From: JAUSKF01 sp964545345
GTDB lineage: Bacteria > Patescibacteriota > Minisyncoccia > UBA6257 > WO2-44-18
Direction of reading: 5' to 3'
DNA length: 64,000 nt
Assembly: GCA_964545345.1 (NCBI GenBank)
Contig: CAZJFE010000001.1
Coordinates: 30,174 to 94,173, forward strand
Position numbers and translations under genes: made by a program. Under the pieces are notes generated by a model. It had not been told where the DNA came from. It did no database searches and was given only the letters and a program-made list of their open reading frames with translations. Below, piece after piece: positions 33,645 to 43,261 of this stretch (the stretch's first letter is position 1; the number at the start of each line of letters is the position of its first letter).

Positions 33645-34678
33645 GCTCAGATTCAAAGAAAATTTTAGTATGTGGCGGCTGCGGATTCATGGGTTCGCAG
33701 TTCATCCGCTACCTGCACAATAAGTATCCGAACTACCAGATCTACAATCTGGATCTTTTAACTTACGCCGGTAATCCGGAGAATTTGAAAGATCTGGCGG
33801 TCAGCGATCGTTACCATTTCGTCCACGGCGATATCGGCGATAAACCGCTGATAGAAGATCTGATGGCTAAGCATAAGTTTGATGTGGTGATTAATTTTGC
33901 CGCGGAGAGCCACGTGGATCGCTCTATTTTAAATGCTTTCCAGTTTATTAAAACTAATATTCAGGGCGCCTACGTTTTACTGGAGGCCGCCCGGCATTAC
34001 AAAATTCCCCGATTCGTTTATGTATCCACGGATGAAATTTACGGCGATGTGCCGCATGGCGTGAAGACTGATGAAAATTATCCGCTTCAACCGACTAATC
34101 CTTACGCTGCCTCCAAGGCCGCCGCGGATTTGATGGTGCAGTCGTATATCAAAACTCACCGAGTGCCGGCAGTTATTATCCGGAGTTCTAATAATTACGG
34201 GCCTTATCAATATCCCGAGAAGCTCCATTCCTTGGTGATTACGAATTTGTTGGAGGGCAAAAAAGTTCCTGTGCACGGGAAAGGCCTGCACTTACGAAGT
34301 TGGATTCACACCCAAGATTTTTGTAACGCGTTGGATTTGGTGATGCACAAAGGCGATGACTATAAAGTCTACAATGTGGCCGGAGAGGAGAGAAGTAACA
34401 TGGAAGTTATACGGGCAGTAGCGAAGGTGGTAGGGAAAAATCACGATGAACACCTTGAGCACGTAAGCGACCGGCCCGGCGCTGATTTTAGGTATGCGCC
34501 GGACCACTCCCGTATTTCCAAGGAGTTGAAGTGGGAGCGTCAGTACTCGTACGACAGCGCTCTGCAGGAAATCGTGGCTTGGTATGATAAGAATCGGGAC
34601 TGGTGGCAAAAGATTAAGTTAAGGGGCGAATTCCAAGACCACTACCAGAAACAAAGTAAGGGCCAGTATGATTTATAA
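33641..34678 (+). CDS. rfbB: dTDP-glucose 4,6-dehydratase
   Basis: 345 aa extended SDR. CGGCGFMGSQFIRYL nucleotide loop, LLTYAGNPENL, FAAESHVDRSI, STDEIYGDVPHG with the catalytic Asp-Glu after Thr, YAASKAAADL with Tyr-x3-Lys, and RSSNNYGPYQYPEKL: all RfbB hallmarks. Makes the 4-keto-6-deoxyglucose nucleotide. No rfbA or rfbC is visible in the window, so the thymidylyltransferase must be elsewhere and the 3,5-epimerase may be absent. Confidence 0.95.
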   Translation: MSSDSKKILVCGGCGFMGSQFIRYLHNKYPNYQIYNLDLLTYAGNPENLKDLAVSDRYHFVHGDIGDKPLIEDLMAKHKFDVVINFAAESHVDRSILNAFQFIKTNIQGAYVLLEAARHYKIPRFVYVSTDEIYGDVPHGVKTDENYPLQPTNPYAASKAAADLMVQSYIKTHRVPAVIIRSSNNYGPYQYPEKLHSLVITNLLEGKKVPVHGKGLHLRSWIHTQDFCNALDLVMHKGDDYKVYNVAGEERSNMEVIRAVAKVVGKNHDEHLEHVSDRPGADFRYAPDHSRISKELKWERQYSYDSALQEIVAWYDKNRDWWQKIKLRGEFQDHYQKQSKGQYDL

Positions 34679-35531
34679 AAAAATATTGATTATCGGCGCC
34701 GACGGTCAGCTGGGTTTTGATTTGATGCATTCTTTTGGAGAGAAAGCGGTTGGTTTGACCCATAAAGATATTGAAGTAAAAAACGCTCAACAGGTTGAAG
34801 AGGTTATCGCCGCTCATAAGCCAGATGTGGTTATCAATACCGCGGCTATCGTCAAGTCAGAGTGGTGCGAGTTAAATAAAGAGGAGTGCTTGGCGGTGAA
34901 CGCGGTTGGCGCGGGGAACGTCGCCGCCGCGGCCAACAAAATAGGAGCGGCGGTCATTCAAATTAGTACCGATTATGTTTTTGATGGTTCCAAAGATTCT
35001 TTTAATGAAAGTGATCAGCCGAACCCGTTGAATGTTTACGGAGAATCTAAATTGGAGGGCGAGCGCTCGGTTCGTAAAAATAATCCGAAATATTACATTG
35101 TCCGCTCCGGATGGTTCTTCGGGAAAAATATTCCCCATAAAGGACTGGATTTTCCCCGGGCGATGTTGAAACTGGCGAAAGAGAAGGGCGAAGTTCGGGT
35201 TGTTAGGGATCAGTTTGGTTGCCCGACTTATACTCGCGATTTAGCAGGTAAAATTAAGGAATTGTTACATCGCAATGCTCCGTTTGGCGTTTATCATGTT
35301 ACCAATCATGGGCGGACGTCTTGGTATGGGTTCGCGAAGAAAGCTTTTGAGTTGGCGAAGGAGAAAGCGAAACTGATTCCGATTACCACCGCGGAAAGCG
35401 GTTCTAAAATTCAGCGGCCAAAGGATTCTATTTTAGAAAATCGCAATTTATCAGAGGTCGGGATCCCGCTTCTACGTTCCTGGGAGGAGGCGCTGGCAGA
35501 ATATTTTCGGGAAATTAATGAATCTATTTAG
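34668..35531 (+). CDS. rfbD: dTDP-4-dehydrorhamnose reductase-like
   Basis: 287 aa SDR of the RmlD family. ILIIGADGQLGFDLM, VVINTAAIVKSEWCELN, STDYVFDGSKD, NVYGESKLEGE with Tyr-x3-Lys, FGCPTYTRDLA. It reduces the 4-keto group of a deoxyhexose nucleotide. The usual motif is AAYTxVDxAE; here it is AAIVKSEWCE, so the first Tyr/Thr positions differ. With a C-methyltransferase and no RfbC next to it, the product may be a branched deoxysugar rather than rhamnose. Overlaps rfbB by 11 nt. Confidence 0.87.
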   Translation: MIYKKILIIGADGQLGFDLMHSFGEKAVGLTHKDIEVKNAQQVEEVIAAHKPDVVINTAAIVKSEWCELNKEECLAVNAVGAGNVAAAANKIGAAVIQISTDYVFDGSKDSFNESDQPNPLNVYGESKLEGERSVRKNNPKYYIVRSGWFFGKNIPHKGLDFPRAMLKLAKEKGEVRVVRDQFGCPTYTRDLAGKIKELLHRNAPFGVYHVTNHGRTSWYGFAKKAFELAKEKAKLIPITTAESGSKIQRPKDSILENRNLSEVGIPLLRSWEEALAEYFREINESI

Positions 35532-36183
35532 CAAACTTAACGAATATTGGAAGAAGCAGGGTTCGGAATTTGATTCTTTTTATTCCGCGTCCGCTTTTTC
35601 ACCGAAGAAAATAGTAGGCGCTTTTTTGGACCGCAGATCCGAAATTTTACAGAAGATGCTCGGTGATATTTCTGGAAAAAAAATCTTGGATTTGGCATGC
35701 GGATCCGGCATACAGATGGTGGATCTAGCGCCACGTTGCAAAGAAATTATTGGCGTAGATATTTCTGACGAATTATTGGCAATCGCAAAAAAAGAGCTAG
35801 AGAAGTTGAAAAACAATAACTGGAGTCTAGTTTCCTCGGATGCCACACGCCTTCCGCTGAAGGATGGAGAGATTGATTTGGTTTATTCTCTGGGGCTTTT
35901 GGATTACGTGGAAGATATCCCGGTAATCTTGAGGGAATGTAGAAGGGTTTTACGAGATGATGGCAGTATAATCTTTACTGTTCCAAGGCGACCATCTCTG
36001 TTTGCCTTTTTCCGAACTCAACCGGGTATTTGGCTTAGAAGAAAACTTTTTAATCTCCCTCCAATCGCTAATGCTCTCAAAAAATCCGAATTAAATAATC
36101 TGCTTGCCTCAGTTGGTTTACGGATCATTAGCGCAAAGTCTCTTTGGTCAACTATGTGGATCGTCAAAGTAGAAAAATTATAA
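35518..36183 (+). CDS. SAM-dependent methyltransferase, class I
   Basis: 221 aa. Motif I ILDLACGSGIQMVDL, IIGVDISDELLAIAKKEL, DGEIDLVYSLGLLDYVED and VLRDDGSIIFTVPRR. Methyltransf_11/25 type. Position between deoxysugar genes and a GT2 suggests a sugar target. Overlaps the preceding gene by 14 nt. Confidence 0.87.
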   Translation: MNLFSKLNEYWKKQGSEFDSFYSASAFSPKKIVGAFLDRRSEILQKMLGDISGKKILDLACGSGIQMVDLAPRCKEIIGVDISDELLAIAKKELEKLKNNNWSLVSSDATRLPLKDGEIDLVYSLGLLDYVEDIPVILRECRRVLRDDGSIIFTVPRRPSLFAFFRTQPGIWLRRKLFNLPPIANALKKSELNNLLASVGLRIISAKSLWSTMWIVKVEKL

Positions 36184-36185
36184 AC

Positions 36186-36902
36186 ATGGATTTCAGCTTG
36201 ATTATTACCTGTTATAACGAAGCTCCGCACTTACGGGAAAGTTTTGAGATTTTGAAACGCGTCTTAAAAGAGACCGGTTGGCGGTCAGAGTTTATTTTTG
36301 TCGAGGATTTTAGCACTGATAGCACGAGGGACGTTATTGATTCAATATTGAAAGAAAATCCTGATTTGAATATTAAAAAGATTTTTCACCAAAAGAATGA
36401 AGGACGTGGGCAATCGGTGAATGACGGCATTCGGGCGGCTATTGGGAGGGTCGTTGGTTTTTTGGACATTGATTTAGAAATTGACGCGCATTATTTAGTT
36501 CCGGCCGTTGTCCTGATCCGGGAAAAACAGGCAGATTTTGTGATGGCGCGCCGTATTTACAAATATTCTATTTTTAGCTTTACTCGCGCTATCGTCAGCC
36601 GTGGTTATAATTTTTTGATGCGATTGTTGCTGGGCTTGCCGTTTTCCGACACCGAGGCCGGTTTTAAGTTTTTTGATAGAGAGAAAATCCTGCCTTTACT
36701 TGATAAGCTTCAAGATAAGCGTTGGTTTTGGGATACGGAAATCGTCGCTTGCGCCCACAGAGCAGGATTAAAGATAATCCTTCTACCAACCTTATTTATT
36801 CGAAGACCAGATAAAAAAAGTACTGTTAGGTTGTTGCGCGATAGCTGGATTTATTTCGTTAGTTTGCTTAAATTTAGGAAGCGATACCGCGCTTCTAAAT
36901 GA
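36186..36902 (+). CDS. Glycosyltransferase family 2 (polyprenyl-phosphate sugar synthase-like)
   Basis: 238 aa from ATG 36186 (the longer frame from 36144 lies in the preceding gene). FSLIITCYNEAPHLRESFEI, IFVEDFSTDSTRD, VVGFLDIDLEIDAHYL with the DxD motif, and SDTEAGFKFFDREKILP. Resembles DPM1/Alg5-type enzymes that charge a polyprenyl phosphate with one sugar, which GT-C enzymes then use outside the membrane. The window's GT-C-like proteins would be logical users. Confidence 0.87.
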   Translation: MDFSLIITCYNEAPHLRESFEILKRVLKETGWRSEFIFVEDFSTDSTRDVIDSILKENPDLNIKKIFHQKNEGRGQSVNDGIRAAIGRVVGFLDIDLEIDAHYLVPAVVLIREKQADFVMARRIYKYSIFSFTRAIVSRGYNFLMRLLLGLPFSDTEAGFKFFDREKILPLLDKLQDKRWFWDTEIVACAHRAGLKIILLPTLFIRRPDKKSTVRLLRDSWIYFVSLLKFRKRYRASK

Positions 36903-38032
36903 AAATACCTTTTAATAAGCCATATTTTGACGATCGCGACCAAAAGGCGGTTTCAAAGGCCCTAGAGGAAGGACATGTTACCGGGGATAGTTTCTATGGA
37001 CAAAAACTCGCCCAGAAACTGCAGGTAATCCTTGGAGTCAAATATGCTCTGCCTACTCCTTCTTGCACCGCCGCCTTGGAGTTGGCGATCTTATCCTTGG
37101 ATATCGGGGCGGGCGATGAGGTTATTTTGCCCAGTTTCAATTTTGCTTCCGGAGCAGTAGCGATCTTGCATTCCGGCGCCCGACCGGTTTTTGCCGATAT
37201 AGAGAAAGAAACTTTTTGCATTGATCCGAAATCAATTGAACGAGCCATAACCCCCCGCACTAGGGCAATAATGATTGTCCATTATGCAGGGCACTCTTGC
37301 GATATGAGCGCCATTTTGAAGTTGACGCGCAAATATAAACTCAAAATTATTGAGGATGCCGCTCACGCCATTGGCGGAAAATATAGAAATAAATCACTCG
37401 GAACCATTGGCGACATAGGTTGTTTCAGCTTCCATGGCACTAAAAACATCGTTACCGGAGAAGGGGGCGCTTTTGTTACCAATGATCAAAAGGTATTTGA
37501 AAAAGCAGAAATCATGCGGGAAAAAGGCACAAATCGCCCGGCTTTTTTACGCGGAGAGGCGGACAAATATGGCTTAGTATCCATTGGTAGCAGCTATCTT
37601 TTAGGGGATATTCTATCGGCTTTGGCCACTTCCCAACTGAACAAGTTGGAAAAAATTACAAAGCTACGCAGACAACACGCCAAATATCTAATTGGTTCAT
37701 TAGCTGACCTCAAGGCGAAGATCAATTTGCCGGTGACGAAATCTTATGCGGACAGCTGTTGGCACATCTTTGCTCTGCTAGTTGATCCCGCTAAACGTGA
37801 CCAATATATCAAAGAATTAAAAATTCGCGGTGTTGATGCCGCCGCTCATTATTTGCCCCTTCATTCTTCCCCGCTCGGTAAAAAAATGGGGTGGGATAAA
37901 AAGGAACTGCCGATCACCGATCTGGTGTCCGCTTCCATGATCCGTTTGCCATTGTACCCTTCTCTTACTAAAAAAGAATTGAATTATCTGTCCAAAATCT
38001 TCCATGAAGTTGCTACCAAGATTCTTCAATAG
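36899..38032 (+). CDS. DegT/DnrJ/EryC1/StrS sugar aminotransferase
   Basis: 377 aa PLP enzyme that aminates a keto-sugar nucleotide. FNKPYFDDRDQKAVSKALEE, SCTAALELAI, GDEVILPSFNFASGAVAI, IIEDAAHAIGGKY and the PLP-lysine motif FHGTKNIVTGEGGAF. Substrate could be the RfbB product (giving a 4-amino- or 3-amino-deoxysugar) or a precursor of a diamino nonulosonate. Start overlaps the upstream stop (ATGA). Confidence 0.92.
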   Translation: MKIPFNKPYFDDRDQKAVSKALEEGHVTGDSFYGQKLAQKLQVILGVKYALPTPSCTAALELAILSLDIGAGDEVILPSFNFASGAVAILHSGARPVFADIEKETFCIDPKSIERAITPRTRAIMIVHYAGHSCDMSAILKLTRKYKLKIIEDAAHAIGGKYRNKSLGTIGDIGCFSFHGTKNIVTGEGGAFVTNDQKVFEKAEIMREKGTNRPAFLRGEADKYGLVSIGSSYLLGDILSALATSQLNKLEKITKLRRQHAKYLIGSLADLKAKINLPVTKSYADSCWHIFALLVDPAKRDQYIKELKIRGVDAAAHYLPLHSSPLGKKMGWDKKELPITDLVSASMIRLPLYPSLTKKELNYLSKIFHEVATKILQ

Positions 38033-38591
38033 CCCGGGTTTCTATAATTTGATCCAGTGGATCTTAGCCCCCATCGGTAGCTTAGAGATTCGGGGAAAAT
38101 TATTTGAATTCTCTAAAAATGTTAATGGTCGGATATTGGATATTGGTTGTGGCACCGGGAAATATGCCGGCGTTTTCCTTGATAAGGAATATTCTGGAGT
38201 TGATATTGATGAGGCGTATCTTGATCACGCGCGAAAAAAATATCCGCGTGGAAAATTTTTCCAGGTGAGCTCTATTAAATTGCCATTTGAAGACAGTTAT
38301 TTTAACTTCGTTTTTTCGGTTAGCACCTTTCATCATCTTACAGACGAGGAGGTTGCGATCAGCATTGCAGAGATGCGCCGGGTCTGTAGGCCGGGTGGAT
38401 TGATGGTAGTAATTGACAACATTTATCCAACTGGGTGGAACTTTTTAGGATACGCGCTATTCAAGTTGGATAGGGGTAGAAACCAGAGAACATTTCAAAA
38501 AATGAGCTATCTTATGGGCCGGCATGGATTTTCCGGAGCGCCCTTCTTTGGTTTCCCCTATGAATATTCTGTTTTTCAAGCTTCTAAATGA
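38004..38591 (+). CDS. SAM-dependent methyltransferase, class I
   Basis: 195 aa, compact Methyltransf_11 domain. ILDIGCGTGKYAGVF, YSGVDIDEAYLDHARKKY, NFVFSVSTFHHLTDEE, VCRPGGLMVVIDN. Possible small-molecule or sugar methylation; nothing more specific. Overlaps the aminotransferase by 29 nt and the YfhO-like gene by 4 nt. Confidence 0.84.
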   Translation: MKLLPRFFNSPGFYNLIQWILAPIGSLEIRGKLFEFSKNVNGRILDIGCGTGKYAGVFLDKEYSGVDIDEAYLDHARKKYPRGKFFQVSSIKLPFEDSYFNFVFSVSTFHHLTDEEVAISIAEMRRVCRPGGLMVVIDNIYPTGWNFLGYALFKLDRGRNQRTFQKMSYLMGRHGFSGAPFFGFPYEYSVFQASK

Positions 38592-40948
38592 TTAACGCTT
38601 TCAATCTCATAGACAAGTTTTTAAACAAGACCTCCGGTCAGCTAATCTTTGCTTTGTTGTTGACCGCGATCATCCTCCTCCCATTTTTATCAGGTGGTTG
38701 GGTAGCCGGTGATGATGCCACGAAACTTATAATTCCTCAGCTCAATTTCTATAAAAATGCCATTTCCAGCGGCCAGAGCCCATTTTGGAATCCTAACGTA
38801 GCGGTCGGATTTCCTAATTTTATAGATATCTCCCACCCTTTTTCTCCGGTTGTATTACTGTCGCTTTTACTTTCTCCGGTTACCGCGCACTATTGGTGGC
38901 TGTTTGTTTTATTATCGGCAACTTTCTTTCTGACCATTTTATTCCTTAAAGAGCTGGACCTCGGTGTTTACCCGGCCTTGATTGGAGCGATGGCTTATTT
39001 AATTTCTTCAATTTGGTTTACCCAAAGCGTTTTTGTGGTGACGGCGATTTTCTCTCAGGTTTTGATTTTCTGGTTTCTTCTAAGGATTAGCCGTGGAGCA
39101 AGTCGCCGGTTCGGAGTTTTGGTGGGCGCGATTTGCGTTTTGGCGCTCGCCAATAACTGGTTATCTATCGGTTATTGGATAAATCTTTATTTATTTTTTG
39201 CAAGCTTGGCTTTCGCCGTCTTCCTGTTCCTGAAAAATCGCGATTCCGGAAAGCGAGTTTTTATATTTTTTTTCGCAATCTGGTCGTTGGGTACAGTCGT
39301 CGGACTCCTCCAGATTATTCCAACTTATATTCTATCTCAATTCTCCGGGAGAGGCGGGGGATTAGATGCCGGATCGGCCGCCGGCTACGTTATCGGTCTG
39401 AAAGAATTATTTAATTTTCTCCACTTCACTCCCCGCCGTGGATTAGACGCTTACCTGTACATGGGTATCGCGCCGTTGATCTTTTGGATTTTTTCATTTC
39501 GCGTCAAAGGTGATTTTATAAGATTTTTCCGATGGCTGTTTTTTCTGGTGTTTTTTATCGCCGTTTCTCATTCCCAGATTTTTTGGTTAATTCAAAAACT
39601 GCCGTTGTTTAATTTATTTCAGGGCGCGAGCCGGTTTCTTTTTATTGCTAATCTGGCAGTCGCAGTTTTAGTCGGCTATGGGGCGAAATATTTTTTCAAT
39701 AACGCCAATCGCTCACCCGTCATTCCCGTTCTGATGTCAACCTTGTTAGCATTCGGTTCGGCTATTTTGTGGAGTTCCAAATTGGTATTACCGGTTGCAT
39801 CCTCGTTGGTTCTAATCGCTCTATTTATTCTGATTTCTAAATACGTAAGAAAAGAACTGTTGCCGCTGCTTCTTACTTCCATAGTCGTCATAGATTTTAT
39901 TTTTGCCTTTTCCTATTTCCAAGGTCCTGGGTTGACTAGCATTGCTTCATACATTGATCCGCCGGCAACCGCCGGATTTTTCAAGAGCCATCCTGGTAGA
40001 ATTTTGCCGCTTTTTGTTGACGATTGGGATAATCAATATTTCTATCAACTTTTCCAGACATCAGCGCCACACTCCGAAGATGCCCCCTACCTTTTTGCGT
40101 TAGAGAGAGAAACTTATCAACCTAATTATCAAAATCTTGACGGTATTGAAAATCTTGAGGCGAACGAACCGCTTCTCAACACGTCGATGGCGAGACTAAT
40201 GGCGCTTCTCGGAACGAGGCAATTGGCTAACACCGGCGGCGAGGAAAAATTGGATAAAACCTACGAAGTTATTACCGAGTTAACCGGCGAAACCAAGATT
40301 GAAGAAGGCCAGGAATTATTAGGCGTTGTCTATACCGATATTTCAGTAATGGAGAAGTTTAGAGTCTTAAAAGAACGAATTCCGCTTATAAATTTTTTGG
40401 GCATAAAATATCTTCTTGCCGCCTATAACTTGGAAGAAGAAAAAATTCCTGGTTTCATACCGGTTTCTTATATTGAGCTTTATATTATGGGCAAAGATAA
40501 GCCGTCGATGCCGATGATTATTTACGACAATCCCTACGCCAAGCCGATCGCCTACTTCTCAAAAGTTTCTGGGTATAAAACTGATCCGGAAGTGATCCAC
40601 CGGGCCTTTAAAGACGGTGGATTCAAAGATATTTTCGTGGAATGCTCGGACTGTCCGACCAAAAAATTTACAACGCAGGGGAAAATCGGGCTGGCAAAAA
40701 AAGAAAACGGGCGAGTGGAGCTACTGACCGAGTCCCCAGCCGAACAGTTCCTCGTCTTTACTCAAAACTATTTACCGGGATGGCGGGCTTATATTGATGG
40801 TAAAGAAGTTGAAATTTATAAAGTGAACACTGTTTTCCCTGGTGTATTTGTGCCGACGGGGAAGCATAAGGTAGAATTCGTTTACGATTACTGGAGCTTG
40901 TTTAATCCTAAATGGCTTTTCTTGAGCAGCAACTCAATCGCAAAATAA
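38588..40948 (+). CDS. YfhO-like GT-C-type membrane protein, tandem copy 1
   Basis: 786 aa. About 12 membrane segments in the first 430 residues, then a large extracytoplasmic domain. Blocks shared with the next gene: PFWNPNVAVGFPNF, TPRRGLDAYLYMGIAPLI, FNLFQGASRFLFIA, NEPLLNTSMARLMALLG and the beta-sandwich end QNYLPGWRAYIDGKEVEIYK, which is typical of the bacterial YfhO family. YfhO-type proteins are implicated in adding sugars to lipid-linked teichoic acids in Firmicutes; the acceptor here is unknown. Confidence 0.8.
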   Translation: MINAFNLIDKFLNKTSGQLIFALLLTAIILLPFLSGGWVAGDDATKLIIPQLNFYKNAISSGQSPFWNPNVAVGFPNFIDISHPFSPVVLLSLLLSPVTAHYWWLFVLLSATFFLTILFLKELDLGVYPALIGAMAYLISSIWFTQSVFVVTAIFSQVLIFWFLLRISRGASRRFGVLVGAICVLALANNWLSIGYWINLYLFFASLAFAVFLFLKNRDSGKRVFIFFFAIWSLGTVVGLLQIIPTYILSQFSGRGGGLDAGSAAGYVIGLKELFNFLHFTPRRGLDAYLYMGIAPLIFWIFSFRVKGDFIRFFRWLFFLVFFIAVSHSQIFWLIQKLPLFNLFQGASRFLFIANLAVAVLVGYGAKYFFNNANRSPVIPVLMSTLLAFGSAILWSSKLVLPVASSLVLIALFILISKYVRKELLPLLLTSIVVIDFIFAFSYFQGPGLTSIASYIDPPATAGFFKSHPGRILPLFVDDWDNQYFYQLFQTSAPHSEDAPYLFALERETYQPNYQNLDGIENLEANEPLLNTSMARLMALLGTRQLANTGGEEKLDKTYEVITELTGETKIEEGQELLGVVYTDISVMEKFRVLKERIPLINFLGIKYLLAAYNLEEEKIPGFIPVSYIELYIMGKDKPSMPMIIYDNPYAKPIAYFSKVSGYKTDPEVIHRAFKDGGFKDIFVECSDCPTKKFTTQGKIGLAKKENGRVELLTESPAEQFLVFTQNYLPGWRAYIDGKEVEIYKVNTVFPGVFVPTGKHKVEFVYDYWSLFNPKWLFLSSNSIAK

Positions 40949-43248
40949 TCCTCTTTTCCTTCTCGCTTCTACTTGCGGGCGCGATTTTTTATCCGGCGCT
41001 TTTTAGCGGAAAAGTGATGGGGACAGACGCGATTGAGTTGAATATTCCGCAAATGGCTTTCTATAAACAGGTTCTCCAAAACGGTGGTACGCCCTTTTGG
41101 AATCCTAATGTCGCCGTTGGTTTTCCCAATTTCATTTCTATCCAGGGTTTTCCTTACTCGCCGGTCAATTGGTTATTGTTCGCTTTTTCTCCGATCACCG
41201 CTCATTACATTGGTATTACTTTAACAATTGCCCTGGCCTTGTTTTTCGGCGCGCTCTTCCTGCGGGAACTCGGCATAAGTATTTGGGGATCTTTGATCGG
41301 CTCACTAGCTTATGTAGCCGGCAATATCCACTTTGACCGAGATGTTGTTTTGGCGACCGCGGTAATGATTCAGGTAATTGATTTCTGGGTGCTAATGAAG
41401 ATATATAAAGCCCCGGATTTTCGTTTCTCGCTGAAATATTATGTTTTCGGGGCGTTAACGGTTGGTTATGGCTGGCTGATGACTTCTTATTTCCCGACCT
41501 TATATATTTTCACCGGCCTGGTTGCTTTCGCTCTTTTCTTGGGTTCCCAAAGCGTGGATCGTAAGGCAGCTCTCAAGAAGTTATTTCTGGCTTTATTTAT
41601 CGTTTTTGCCATCGGCACAATTATCGGACTGTTGCAGCTTGTGCCCACCTATGTGCTTACGCAGTTCTCCCAACGCAGCGGCGGATTTGGGGCCGAAGCT
41701 CTGCAAGGATATTCCATCAATTGGTACGAACTTTCTCACTTCTTCTTCCTGACGCCGCGCCGTGGGCTGGACGCCTACTTATTCATAGGTATTGCTCCGT
41801 TGATCTACCTGATTTTTTCTTTTTGGAACAAAAAACCAATGGCGGAATTTTTCCGGTGGTTTTTCCTGATTGTCCTATTAATTTCTATCAAACACTCGCC
41901 ATTATTTTGGCTGCTTGCTCAGCTGCCGATTTTTGACCTTTTTCAGGGCGCGGCCCGGTTTATGTTGGTTGGCATGCTCGGCGCTGGCGTATCGGTCGGA
42001 TTCGGGTTTGATTATCTCGCCAATCTGATTGCAGAAAATAAAACCAGTGAGATTAGAAAGAAATTTATGGTCTTAGCTACTGCTATCGCCGCCCTCCTAC
42101 TATTAGTCTGGAAACTTTATCCAGAATCAGTGTTGCTATCGGTTGCCCTATCTTTCGGGGCGCTTTTACTGATCGCAGCCCCGCTTTTATTTAATCAATG
42201 GAAGATTTTTTTGCCGACAATGATTTTGTTGGCCGTCATTGAATTCGTCATAATTTTTTATAATTTCAACCAAACAATAACTTTTGACAAAGAATCTTAT
42301 AAAAGCGGCCCCCCCGTTGTTGAATATCTTCAAAAAAATACCGGGCGGCTCTTGCCCATTTTCGTAGATGACTGGGATGATGTCTTTTTCTACAACTATC
42401 TAAGCCCAAGGACTCCTAATCCTGAATGGGAAGAGAATCCACAGGGGCTTGTTAACTTCAAATACAAAACCCTTTATCCTAATTACCACCTTCTTCACGG
42501 CATCGCTAACCTGGAGGTTAACGAGCCGCTTCTTAATGTCGCTGTCGGTCGCCTGATGGCTCTCGTCGGTCCACGCCAGCTGGTCGCCTCTGGCGGAGAG
42601 GAAAAGCTGGATAAGTTGCATGCTACGCTGGGTAAAGTAGATAATTCGGCTCGGGCCAAGCTCATCATTCTCTTGGATCGGTCTGCCCTTTTGGACTTTT
42701 TGGGCATCAGATATCTATTGAGCATGGTTGATTTACGTTCAGTTGAGAATAATTGGCCAAATCTGCAGTTAGTCGGGACCTATGGGATCAGTCTCGCAGA
42801 TGATGCCCCTAGAAACTTACCTGTTGGTTTGTATGAGAGCAAAACCGTTAAACCGCTTGCCTATTTTGCCCAGCGTCCGATTTTCAAGTCTGACGAGTCG
42901 GAAATATATCAATTATTTAAAGGGGGGAATTTTCGGGATATCTATGTTCAATGCGCTGACTGCGGGCAAACATCTTTTGATGGATTAGGGAAGGTGAATA
43001 TTGGAGAGGAAAAGGCAGGTATAGCAAAAGTTAGCACCAATTCCCCAAAAGAACAGTTTCTGGTTTTTACTCAAAATTATTTACCGGGCTGGCGGGCGTT
43101 TGTAGATGGCCAGGAAGTTGAAATGTATAAGGTGAATACAGTCTTCCCCGGAATCTTTGTTCCAGCGGGGGAACACAAAGTAGAGTTCCGTTACGATTAT
43201 TGGCAGATGTTTAGCCTAAAACTTATTTTCGGCCAAAATAATGAATAA
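40912..43248 (+). CDS. YfhO-like GT-C-type membrane protein, tandem copy 2
   Basis: 778 aa, tandem paralogue of the preceding gene, overlapping it by 37 nt. Same layout: PFWNPNVAVGFPNF in the first outer loop, TPRRGLDAYLFIGIAPLI, FDLFQGAARFMLVG, NEPLLNVAVGRLMALVG, QNYLPGWRAFVDGQEVEMYK. Divergence in the middle of the outer domain suggests different acceptors. A run of seven C at 42309-42315 lies in frame (G-P-P) and could be a weak slippage site. Confidence 0.8.
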   Translation: MAFLEQQLNRKIILFSFSLLLAGAIFYPALFSGKVMGTDAIELNIPQMAFYKQVLQNGGTPFWNPNVAVGFPNFISIQGFPYSPVNWLLFAFSPITAHYIGITLTIALALFFGALFLRELGISIWGSLIGSLAYVAGNIHFDRDVVLATAVMIQVIDFWVLMKIYKAPDFRFSLKYYVFGALTVGYGWLMTSYFPTLYIFTGLVAFALFLGSQSVDRKAALKKLFLALFIVFAIGTIIGLLQLVPTYVLTQFSQRSGGFGAEALQGYSINWYELSHFFFLTPRRGLDAYLFIGIAPLIYLIFSFWNKKPMAEFFRWFFLIVLLISIKHSPLFWLLAQLPIFDLFQGAARFMLVGMLGAGVSVGFGFDYLANLIAENKTSEIRKKFMVLATAIAALLLLVWKLYPESVLLSVALSFGALLLIAAPLLFNQWKIFLPTMILLAVIEFVIIFYNFNQTITFDKESYKSGPPVVEYLQKNTGRLLPIFVDDWDDVFFYNYLSPRTPNPEWEENPQGLVNFKYKTLYPNYHLLHGIANLEVNEPLLNVAVGRLMALVGPRQLVASGGEEKLDKLHATLGKVDNSARAKLIILLDRSALLDFLGIRYLLSMVDLRSVENNWPNLQLVGTYGISLADDAPRNLPVGLYESKTVKPLAYFAQRPIFKSDESEIYQLFKGGNFRDIYVQCADCGQTSFDGLGKVNIGEEKAGIAKVSTNSPKEQFLVFTQNYLPGWRAFVDGQEVEMYKVNTVFPGIFVPAGEHKVEFRYDYWQMFSLKLIFGQNNE

Positions 43249-43261
43249 TTAATTAAGAATT

